From: Planctomycetota bacterium
GTDB taxonomy: Bacteria > Planctomycetota > Phycisphaerae > Sedimentisphaerales > Anaerohalosphaeraceae
NCBI GenBank assembly: GCA_019456245.1
Contig: VRUF01000041.1
Span: forward strand, 2,472-9,691
Reading direction: 5' to 3'
Length of the DNA stretch: 7,220 nucleotides
The position numbers and the translations under genes were made by a program. Shown here one piece after another: positions 1-5,980 of the stretch. The notes beneath the pieces were generated by a model that had not been told where the DNA came from, did no database searches, and saw only the letters and a program-made list of their open reading frames with translations. Within the stretch, counting starts at the first letter, position 1; every line of letters starts with the position of its first letter.

Positions 1-439
1 TATGAATTTTCTTGGATTGCCGACACCGGCAGCGGCAGCTGTTGTAGCGAGTATCGTTGTTTTCTATGAGGACATCGTGGTCCCGGCCGCCGAAAGTAAC
101 GCTTTTATTCGCATAAGCGGAGATGCCATAATCTGGATGCTTCCTTTTGTGGCGATAGGCTGCGGAATCCTGATGATCAGCCGAATCCAATTTCCCCATA
201 TTGTAAACCAGTACATGAAGGGTCGAAAGCCCATGACATACCTTTTGTGGGCGCTGATAGTTCTTGGTCTTTTGTGGTGGTTCGTCGAGGCCGTATTGGT
301 GGTTTCGTCCTGTAGTTTCGCCCTGCTGGGGATATGGAAACATGTCTTCGGCAAGATAAAGGCAAATCGCTGCGGTGGAGATAAACACGAACCGCCTGTT
401 CTTAATGTTTCCAGCCCGGATGATGAGGATGAAGAGTAA
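1..439 (+). CDS. pssA: CDP-diacylglycerol--serine O-phosphatidyltransferase, C-terminal part (5' end outside window)
   Basis: This integral membrane enzyme makes phosphatidylserine from CDP-diacylglycerol and serine, the first step toward phosphatidylethanolamine. Only about 145 C-terminal residues are visible. The reading frame is open to the window edge, and the first ATG (base 2) is probably internal. The stretch FLGLPTPAAAAVVAS at its beginning is typical of the PssA region just after the catalytic CDP-alcohol phosphotransferase motif. ISRIQFPHIVNQYMKGRKP is also characteristic of the family, and it lies between hydrophobic membrane segments. The catalytic DG..AR...G...D...D motif should lie upstream, outside the window, so catalytic competence cannot be judged. 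The protein ends in a very acidic tail (PDDEDEE). The TAA stop overlaps the start of hemW, which suggests an operon. Identification rests on recognised family wording; another CDP-alcohol phosphotransferase is possible but less likely. Confidence 0.85.
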   Translation, partial: MNFLGLPTPAAAAVVASIVVFYEDIVVPAAESNAFIRISGDAIIWMLPFVAIGCGILMISRIQFPHIVNQYMKGRKPMTYLLWALIVLGLLWWFVEAVLVVSSCSFALLGIWKHVFGKIKANRCGGDKHEPPVLNVSSPDDEDEE

Positions 440-1571
440 CAGGGGCATAGGGTTGTATGTGCATGTTCCGTTTTGTGTGCGGAAGTGCCGGTACTGTTCT
501 TTTTATTCCGAGCCTGTCGGCAGTGTCGATACGGGAGGGATGGTATCTGCGATGAAGGCTGAGTTGGGGCGATATGAATTGGGGGAAAAAGTCGATACGG
601 TTTATGTTGGAGGCGGAAGTCCGAGTTGTTTACCGCCAGCGGAGCTTTTTGGGCTTTTGGATGAGATCACAAATCGGTGTACAGATTTAAAGGAGTTTAG
701 TGTCGAGGTGAATCCCGGGCAGGTTGACGGGGAATTTTTATGCGGATTGAGAGAACGCCGGGTCAGCAGGCTTTCAATCGGAGGGCAATCGTTTGTCGAC
801 GAGGAGTTGGTGTTTTTGGGTAGAGAACATACGGCGGATGATATTTTGCGGACGTTTGAGTTTGGACGCAAAGCAGGCTTTTCTAATATCAGTATCGACT
901 TGATCTTTGCAATACCGGGATCGACGGTCGATTTTTTTAGGTATTCACTCGAAAGTGTGATCGCCCTTGGTTGCGAGCATGTTTCTGCGTATAGTTTTTC
1001 TATCGAACCGGCGACCGCGATTGGACGGGCATGCGAGCACGGGGAAGTTGTTAAGGTCGACGAGGAAACTGACCGGGCGATGTACGAGATGGCAATCGAT
1101 GAACTTGAGGGGGTAGGGATTGTTCAGTATGAAATTTCTAATTTTGCGAGCGAAGGGTTTGAATGCAGGCATAATCTGAAGTATTGGTCGAACGATCCTT
1201 ATGTTGGGATCGGGCCGGGGGCCGCTTCTTACTTTAGAGGAGAACGTTACAATAACATAGCGGACATCGGCAAGTATTGCGAATTGATCGAAAATGGAAA
1301 AAGTGCAAAAGTTGACGGGCATCGGTGCCAGGGAGTTGAGGCAGCGTGTGAGACTGCCGTGCTTAACCTGCGTAAGAGAACGGGTATTTGTCTGACCGAG
1401 TTTGCCGAGAGGACGGGGTATGATGCGATGGAACTTTTTGGCGAAACGGTTGAGAGGTATGTCCGTGAAGGTTTAATGGAAGTGTCGGATGAAGATGGAG
1501 GGCGGATATGTCTTTCGCGAAAGGCGCTTGCGATAGCCGATGGGATTCTTTGTGATTTTTCATCAGTGTAA
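429..1571 (+). CDS. hemW: Radical SAM heme chaperone HemW (coproporphyrinogen III oxidase-like)
   Basis: HemW is a cytoplasmic radical-SAM protein that binds heme and is thought to insert it into respiratory proteins. Many databases label it oxygen-independent coproporphyrinogen oxidase. Numbered from the ATG at 429 (380 aa, normal length), the sequence shows the iron-sulfur motif CX3CX2C (C16, C20, C23), followed by SF rather than the extra Cys of true HemN. It also has GGGSPS (61-66), VEVNPG (92-97), RLSIGGQSF (near 114-122), DLIFAIPGST (157-166) and the HemW-specific heme motif HNLKYW (248-253). The usual GPGAHSY has Ala in place of His. The start is uncertain: ATGs at 420 and 423 and a GTG at 375 are in frame, and none has a strong ribosome site. 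I chose 429 because family members begin only a few residues before GLYVHVPFC. It overlaps the pssA stop by 11 bases, consistent with translational coupling. Confidence 0.93.
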   Translation: MKSNRGIGLYVHVPFCVRKCRYCSFYSEPVGSVDTGGMVSAMKAELGRYELGEKVDTVYVGGGSPSCLPPAELFGLLDEITNRCTDLKEFSVEVNPGQVDGEFLCGLRERRVSRLSIGGQSFVDEELVFLGREHTADDILRTFEFGRKAGFSNISIDLIFAIPGSTVDFFRYSLESVIALGCEHVSAYSFSIEPATAIGRACEHGEVVKVDEETDRAMYEMAIDELEGVGIVQYEISNFASEGFECRHNLKYWSNDPYVGIGPGAASYFRGERYNNIADIGKYCELIENGKSAKVDGHRCQGVEAACETAVLNLRKRTGICLTEFAERTGYDAMELFGETVERYVREGLMEVSDEDGGRICLSRKALAIADGILCDFSSV

Positions 1572-1580
1572 AGAGATTTA

Positions 1581-1608
1581 TTGAATTTTTTCGCAGGGTC
1601 GCTATAAT
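1581..1608 (+). promoter_or_regulatory. Sigma-70-like promoter for menA
   Basis: A -35-like TTGAAT (1581-1586) is followed after 16 bases by a perfect -10 TATAAT (1603-1608). Transcription would start near 1615, giving a leader of about 38 bases before the menA ATG. This predicted start coincides with the in-frame GTG at 1614, which argues against that GTG as the translation start. It suggests menA can be transcribed independently of pssA-hemW. Confidence 0.65.
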
Positions 1609-1639
1609 GTTTTGTGTTCAATTTAGATTTATCATTGTT

Positions 1640-1644
1640 TAAGG
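1640..1644 (+). promoter_or_regulatory. Ribosome binding site deciding the menA start
   Basis: TAAGG lies eight bases before the ATG at 1653. No comparable site precedes the in-frame GTG at 1614, so 1653 is preferred. Confidence 0.5.
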
Positions 1645-1652
1645 TTGATATT

Positions 1653-2570
1653 ATGGCAATAGAGACGAAAGCGGGATCGGTTAAGGCGTGGGTGCAGGGT
1701 ATGCGGTTGTTTTCATTGACGGCGTCTTTGATACCTGTATTGGTCGGGGCGGCACTTGCGCTTGGGTTTGAAGGCGAGGTGATATGGTGGCTGTTTCCGC
1801 TTGTGATGCTCAGTGCGTTTTTGTTTCAGGCAGGTACTAATACGGTTAGCGATTATTACGATCATAAGTACGAGGTCGATAAAGACTATACTTATGGTTC
1901 AAGTCGGGTGATCGTCGATGGATTGATCGGGGCGAAGGCGCTTTATTTTGGCGGTTTGATTATGTTTGCCCTGGGAGCGGCGATAGGAGTTGTGTTTATC
2001 GCGATGCGGGGTCCGGCGATACTTGTGATCGGTGCTATCGGGCTTTTGGGTGGGTATTGTTATACGGCAAAACCTGTGGCGTTTAAGTATATCGCGCTTG
2101 GAGACGTTGAGGTTTTTATCCTGATGGGGCCTTTGATGGTGATCGGGAGCTATCTGGTTTTGACGGGCAGTTTTGCGTGGGAGGTATTGCTGGTATCGCT
2201 GCCTGTGGGGTGTTTGGTAGCGGCGATACTTTATGCGAATAACCTGCGGGATATCACCCATGACCTTGAGGCGAAAGTTAAGACGCTGGCTGGACTGTTC
2301 GGCTATGGCCACGGCAAGTATGTCTATTATGTTCTGGTGTTCGGGGCCTATGTTGTTGTGGCAGGGCTTGCGGCATGCGGAGTGCTTACGTGGTGGGGGC
2401 TTTTGACTTTTGTTACTATTCCGATCGCGATTAAGAATATCAAGGCAATCGCGAGTAATGTTGACGGCAGTGCGGAAAGAATCGCTACGCTGGATGTTGA
2501 GACGGCGAAACTACATCTGGCGTTCGGAGTGCTGCTTGCAGTTTCCGTTGCGTTGGGTACTATTTTTTAG
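1653..2570 (+). CDS. menA: 1,4-dihydroxy-2-naphthoate polyprenyltransferase (MenA-type, UbiA superfamily)
   Basis: This membrane prenyltransferase joins a polyprenyl diphosphate to dihydroxynaphthoate, giving demethylmenaquinone. From the ATG at 1653 it is 305 aa, close to the usual MenA length, with many hydrophobic segments. The first Asp-rich, Mg-diphosphate-binding motif is NTVSDYYD (63-70), followed by a MenA-like GSSRVIVDG segment (near 82-90). The second motif is NNLRDITHD (196-204), leading into K210 and TLAGLFG. The middle stretch YTAKPVAFKYIALGDVEVF also follows the MenA pattern rather than that of UbiA or MqnP. The start is supported by TAAGG (1640-1644) eight bases upstream. Its product is the substrate of UbiE, encoded at 5244. 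The 3' end overlaps the convergent secreted-protein gene by 11 bases. The exact ring substrate (2-naphthoate or the futalosine-route 6-naphthoate) cannot be read from sequence. Confidence 0.9.
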   Translation: MAIETKAGSVKAWVQGMRLFSLTASLIPVLVGAALALGFEGEVIWWLFPLVMLSAFLFQAGTNTVSDYYDHKYEVDKDYTYGSSRVIVDGLIGAKALYFGGLIMFALGAAIGVVFIAMRGPAILVIGAIGLLGGYCYTAKPVAFKYIALGDVEVFILMGPLMVIGSYLVLTGSFAWEVLLVSLPVGCLVAAILYANNLRDITHDLEAKVKTLAGLFGYGHGKYVYYVLVFGAYVVVAGLAACGVLTWWGLLTFVTIPIAIKNIKAIASNVDGSAERIATLDVETAKLHLAFGVLLAVSVALGTIF

Positions 2571-4404
2571 CCGACTCAACCCAATAACCCTGAGACTGAC
2601 GGGTGCGTGAACTTTTTCGCCTTTTTCGGGAACCATGTTCATGTTTTTCCTGATCCTGCTTGTTTGTCGATTCGTGAAGTTCTTTCTGGAGTTGTTTTTT
2701 CTGCCGCTTTAATGTGCGATTAAGCTTTTTCAGTTTTTCGATATTTTCATTGAGAGCAGATATTTCACCGGCCAGGCCGGCGTTTTCATTTTGAGTTTCG
2801 TCAACTATGTTTGTGAGCTTACGCCTAAACGCGTTCATGTCAGATATAGTTTCAGACATTTTGGCAATTTGTTTTTCTAATCCTATCAGCTTGGTCTGGA
2901 GGTTTTTATTTTTATTTTTTTCAGATTCGGCAGTTTTCTCAGACTTATCGAGCCGTCCGGTAAGGTTTTTATTCTCTTCTTTCAGCTTCAAAATAGAAGC
3001 CTTGAGCTTCTTCGTCATTATAATATATTGGTTCTGCTGGTCCTTTTTGGCCTTTTTCGCCCGTTTGAAAGATGTTTCTATTTTCCTTTTCTTGGCATCA
3101 GAAGTTTTTAGTTTAGCTTTCAGTTTGGTTACTCGTTTTTTTAGCTTTGCAATATTCTTTAAATCAGATTTTCTGGTTCGCTTTAACCCTGCATTCTTTT
3201 TGTACTGCTTTTCAAGTGCAGATGCCGCCTGCGCGAGAGTCAACTTTCGCAGTGTTACTTTTTCGGGCGCATCCTTCCATGAGTAGTAGAGATTTCCGGC
3301 GAGAGAATTGTTTTTCCTGGCGAGCGAATACATAATCCCTTTTTCCGAATCGTCAAGTTTGAATTGTATTGTCGCTCTATATTGATCGATAGAATGTTTT
3401 TTGCAGACAGGTGCTAAAGTAAATGGATTATGCAGAAAAGAAAAACTCAGGCTGCCGTTTTTGTTGCGCAGTGCTTTTATGATTGCAGGATATTTGCGGC
3501 CATCTGGCTTTGTGATCGTGTGCGTCCAGACGCCTTCGTATTTTTTCGCATATTTTTTCGCGATACCTGCCTGAATCACTGCAAAGGGATCCGCGGGTTT
3601 TGGTTTTTCTTTTTGTTTTACGATTTTTTCCTGCGGTGCTTTCCATTTGGCATCTATCGGGTAGTAGTGATCGGCCAGGTATCTTTTGGTATCGGGGTTA
3701 TACAATCTAAAGAGAAGCATACCTAAATCAACGGCCCTGTCATCGAAGAAAACATAGCTTTCGAATATTCCTTCCTTCTTTTCTAAAGAGCCGCAGGGAC
3801 TGGTTTTCTCCCCGCGAGCATAATTTCCATCCTTATCTCTGTGAGCGTATGTCCGAATCCTGCATGATTCTGCTCCGTCTGCATTGTAGCGCATTTTTAT
3901 TTTGAGTTTTTGTCCAGAATCGAGGATTGCCGGTAATGCAGGGTCGGTAGAGATGACTTCTAACGAGGCATTTCCAACGGAGTATCCTTGTGGGCCTTCG
4001 CCTTTAGGCGCTTTCCATTCGGCTTTTAGAGGGTAGGTGTTCTCAAGCATGTTTTCTTTGGATTTGTTGTCCTTCATCTTCACAACTATCCCATTAATAG
4101 TGATCGCTCTGTCATTGAAATAGAACCATCCTTCGTATTCGCCGGTTTTCTTTGTTATTGATCCGCATGGATGCGATTTACATCCGCGAGCCGGTTTCTT
4201 GGGTCTTACCCATATACGGAAGGATTCCGCATCGCCTGCGTTGTATCTCAATTTCACATAAAACCTTTGGCCTGGTTCGAGGACGGCTGGGCATGGAGGA
4301 TCGGTAGAGATGATCTCTATGGAAGGAGCCGTTTTACTATCAGCGATCAGGAGTGGCTGAAAAAGAATTATTGCGAAAAATGCTGCTAAAATGACATGTT
4401 TCAT
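2560..4404 (-). CDS. Secreted protein with two tandem beta-rich domains and a long basic coiled coil, function unknown
   Basis: I do not recognise this 614-aa protein as a named family. Residues 1-22 form a signal peptide (MKHV followed by a long hydrophobic run, likely cleaved near LLIADS); no lipobox Cys is seen. Residues 28-134 and 147-258 are tandem copies of one domain. Both contain ISTDP, a P..L..GQ core, a RYNA segment, PCGS, a DRA segment, and end in YP..A.WKAP. Residues about 273-390 form a third, probably beta-rich, domain with GVWTHTITKPDGRKYP. Residues about 392-585 are rich in Lys, Glu, Leu and Asn with long heptad-like stretches, indicating a coiled coil. The end (586-614) is strongly basic (SRKRRKSSRTR). 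I chose the start at 4404 because GAGGAG sits six bases upstream; an upstream in-frame ATG at 4446 lies upstream of the predicted transcription start. Export and a structural or envelope-binding role are inferences. Codons look more A/T-rich than in the neighbours. Confidence 0.9.
   Translation of the reverse strand: MKHVILAAFFAIILFQPLLIADSKTAPSIEIISTDPPCPAVLEPGQRFYVKLRYNAGDAESFRIWVRPKKPARGCKSHPCGSITKKTGEYEGWFYFNDRAITINGIVVKMKDNKSKENMLENTYPLKAEWKAPKGEGPQGYSVGNASLEVISTDPALPAILDSGQKLKIKMRYNADGAESCRIRTYAHRDKDGNYARGEKTSPCGSLEKKEGIFESYVFFDDRAVDLGMLLFRLYNPDTKRYLADHYYPIDAKWKAPQEKIVKQKEKPKPADPFAVIQAGIAKKYAKKYEGVWTHTITKPDGRKYPAIIKALRNKNGSLSFSFLHNPFTLAPVCKKHSIDQYRATIQFKLDDSEKGIMYSLARKNNSLAGNLYYSWKDAPEKVTLRKLTLAQAASALEKQYKKNAGLKRTRKSDLKNIAKLKKRVTKLKAKLKTSDAKKRKIETSFKRAKKAKKDQQNQYIIMTKKLKASILKLKEENKNLTGRLDKSEKTAESEKNKNKNLQTKLIGLEKQIAKMSETISDMNAFRRKLTNIVDETQNENAGLAGEISALNENIEKLKKLNRTLKRQKKQLQKELHESTNKQDQEKHEHGSRKRRKSSRTRQSQGYWVESAKK
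3631..4323 (-). repeat. Tandem domain duplication inside the secreted coiled-coil gene
   Basis: Two in-frame copies encode residues 28-134 (4323-4003) and 147-258 (3966-3631). The beginnings are offset by 119 codons. Identity survives at DNA level only in patches, for example the 13-mer TCGGTAGAGATGA (plus strand) at 3944-3956 and 4301-4313, encoding the ISTDP region. The divergence of the rest suggests an old duplication. Copy 1 has Cys 38, 75 and 80; copy 2 has Cys 181 and 204. The PCGS cysteine (80 and 204) is shared. Confidence 0.85.
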
Positions 4405-4410
4405 CTTTTG

Positions 4411-4416
4411 CTCCTC
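4411..4416 (-). promoter_or_regulatory. Strong ribosome binding site of the secreted coiled-coil gene
   Basis: The minus strand reads GAGGAG six bases before the ATG at 4404. This fixes the start at the residue that begins the signal peptide, rather than the upstream in-frame ATG at 4446. Confidence 0.8.
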
Positions 4417-4446
4417 AAAATTAAGGTTTGAATCATAACATCGCAC

Positions 4447-4474
4447 ATTATATCAAAAACGTTTTTAATTGCAA
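4447..4474 (-). promoter_or_regulatory. Sigma-70-like promoter for the secreted coiled-coil gene, with palindromic spacer
   Basis: On the minus strand, TTGCAA (4469-4474) and a perfect TATAAT (4447-4452) are 16 bases apart. The spacer contains a perfect 12-base palindrome AAAAACGTTTTT (4455-4466). Transcription would start near 4440, giving a leader of about 36 bases. A second TATAAT on the same strand at 4479-4484 has no good -35 partner. Confidence 0.6.
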
Positions 4475-4528
4475 GGAAATTATAGGACTTTATCTGTGTT
4501 TTTACTATTTTGAGCTCGCTAAGCCAGC

Positions 4529-4557
4529 TTGACAGTGGGGGTTAAGGTGGTTAGGCT
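4529..4557 (+). promoter_or_regulatory. Possible promoter for the CPBP protease-ubiE pair
   Basis: A perfect -35 TTGACA lies at 4529-4534. The best element at normal spacing (17 bases) is TAGGCT (4552-4557), a weak -10. Transcription would start near 4564, about 50 bases before the protease ATG. The -35 is convincing and the -10 is not, so this could need an activator or be chance. Confidence 0.4.
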
Positions 4558-4612
4558 GTAGATCCTGCGTTACGGGCTTTTTTGAAGATTATTTGCAGGA
4601 GTTGCTGAATAA

Positions 4613-5242
4613 ATGAAGGCTATCGTTTTTTTATGTTCTCTGGCGGGCGGGTTGTGGTTTTTAATGTTTTCGCCATGGGGGATCGATGATAAATTTTTCT
4701 GGCCCATGATGATGTTTTCGACGGGAGTGCTTGGGGTTTGTGCATTGGGGATCGATCGCAAGAGGCTTGGCGAGGTTTATTTCTTCAGGCGGCGGCATGT
4801 GTTAATCGGGGTTTTGTTTGCCGGGGTGCTTTACTTTGTTTTTTCTGCGGGCAACTTTTTGTCGATGCATATTTTTTCGTTTGCCGGTTCGCAGGTTGCC
4901 GATGTTTACAGTACAAGAAGCAGCGGACGGCTTGCTGTTATCGGCTTGATGCTTTTTTTGTGGATAGGACCTCTTGAGGAGGTTTTCTGGCGCGGGTTTG
5001 TTCAGAGAAGGCTTGCAGAGAGGTTTGGCGATTGGCGTGGGTATTTGCTGGCTTGCGGAATTTATACGCTTGTTCATATTTTTTCGTTTAATCTGATGCT
5101 GATAGCTGCGGCGGGTGTTTGCGGAGTTTTCTGGGGATGGATGTTTAAACGGTTCAAGTCAGTGTGGCCGGGTTTGATATCTCATGCGTTGTGGGATGTT
5201 TTAATTTTCGTTATCTTTCCGGTCGAACATGGGATGAGTTGA
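4613..5242 (+). CDS. CPBP family intramembrane glutamic endopeptidase
   Basis: This 209-aa multi-spanning membrane protein belongs to the CPBP (CAAX protease/bacteriocin-processing, Abi) family, related to Rce1 prenyl-protein proteases. It carries the family motifs in order: EEVFWR (122-127; the EExxxR motif with the catalytic Glu pair), a His in the next membrane helix (YTLVH, H155), and HALWD (191-195; the HxxxN/D motif). The N-terminal 120 residues are mostly hydrophobic helices and poorly conserved, as is usual. The length is normal and all key residues are present, so it is probably active; the substrate is unknown. The start ATG at 4613 has AGGAG (4597-4601) eleven bases upstream, slightly far. 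Only one base separates its TGA from the ubiE start, so the two genes are almost certainly one transcript and may be translationally coupled. Confidence 0.9.
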   Translation: MKAIVFLCSLAGGLWFLMFSPWGIDDKFFWPMMMFSTGVLGVCALGIDRKRLGEVYFFRRRHVLIGVLFAGVLYFVFSAGNFLSMHIFSFAGSQVADVYSTRSSGRLAVIGLMLFLWIGPLEEVFWRGFVQRRLAERFGDWRGYLLACGIYTLVHIFSFNLMLIAAAGVCGVFWGWMFKRFKSVWPGLISHALWDVLIFVIFPVEHGMS

Positions 5243-5243
5243 G

Positions 5244-5966
5244 GTGGATAAAGATACCTGCAAAGACTGTGGTTCCAGCGATGAGTTTGCCGGGCGTGTG
5301 CGGTCGCTTTTCGGCAAAATTTCCCCTCGGTACGACCTTGCCAATCATGTGCTTAGCCTTGGTGTTGATTTATGGTGGCGACGGGTTCTGGTGCGTATGA
5401 GCGGCGTCAAGGCTGGCGAAAGCGTACTTGATATGTGCTGTGGAACGGGTGATGTTGCGTTTGCTTTTGCGAAGTATCGCGAAGGGCTGCGAATTGTCGG
5501 ATGCGATTTCAGCGAGGAGATGGTCGAGTTTGCACGTGGTAAAAAGATGGGCCTAGAGGTTGAATGGAAGGTGGAGGATTGCTGCTCGACAGACTTTGCC
5601 GGCGGAGAGTTCGATATTGTAAGCTGTGCGTTTGGAGTGAGGAACTTTGCTAAATTAGCGGAGGGGCTGCGTGAGATGCACCGCATTTTGAAAAGCGACG
5701 GTCGGGCTTGTATACTGGAGTTTTCGTTGCCGCGAATTAGGGCGCTCAGGTGGGCTTACCTTTTGTATTTTAAATGGGTACTCCCGTTAGTGGGCGGGCT
5801 TATCAGCGGCAATCGTCAGGATTATCAATATCTTGTCGACAGTGTTTTAAAGTGGGACAGGAAAATTGATCTGGCGGGAGAACTGAGGGAGGCTGGCTTT
5901 GGCGATATAGTTGTGAAACGGTTAAGCTTTGGTATTGCAACTATACATATTGCGCACAAGCAATAA
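5244..5966 (+). CDS. ubiE: Demethylmenaquinone methyltransferase (UbiE/MenG)
   Basis: This SAM-dependent methyltransferase converts demethylmenaquinone to menaquinone, the last step of the pathway in which the MenA-type enzyme at 1653 acts earlier. At 240 aa it has the normal length. Visible motifs are LFGKISPRYDLANHVLSLG (22-40, family N-terminal signature), the SAM-binding motif VLDMCCGTGD (61-70), GCDFSEEMVEFA (86-97), SCAFGVRNF (127-135), GLREMHRILKSDG (141-153), LEFSLP (158-163) and YQYLVDSV (194-201, second UbiE signature). The start is a GTG one base after the protease stop; no ATG gives a complete N-terminal signature, and the ribosome site is weak, so coupling to the upstream gene is likely. 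The first residues contain a CxxC (C6, C9). If the organism also made ubiquinone the enzyme could act there too, but only menaquinone-type genes are seen. Confidence 0.95.
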   Translation: MDKDTCKDCGSSDEFAGRVRSLFGKISPRYDLANHVLSLGVDLWWRRVLVRMSGVKAGESVLDMCCGTGDVAFAFAKYREGLRIVGCDFSEEMVEFARGKKMGLEVEWKVEDCCSTDFAGGEFDIVSCAFGVRNFAKLAEGLREMHRILKSDGRACILEFSLPRIRALRWAYLLYFKWVLPLVGGLISGNRQDYQYLVDSVLKWDRKIDLAGELREAGFGDIVVKRLSFGIATIHIAHKQ

Positions 5967-5980
5967 TCAATCGATATTTC

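Noticed and set aside
945..1322. 125-codon minus-strand frame
   Set aside because: Antisense to the conserved part of hemW; no ribosome site or family pattern.
1614..1652. GTG at 1614 as an upstream start of menA
   Set aside because: It falls at the predicted transcription start just after the TATAAT box, and has no ribosome site, whereas the ATG at 1653 does.
1899..2312. 137-codon minus-strand frame
   Set aside because: Antisense to menA, whose motifs are clear; composition is Arg/His/Gln-rich with no family match.
2807..3286. 159-codon plus-strand frame, Phe/Ser-rich and hydrophobic
   Set aside because: It is the complement of the Lys/Glu-rich coiled-coil coding region; such complements naturally read as Phe/Leu/Ser-rich. 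It has no recognisable family.
4405..4446. ATG at 4446 as an upstream start of the secreted protein
   Set aside because: It lies upstream of the predicted transcription start and would bury the signal peptide; the GAGGAG site points to 4404.
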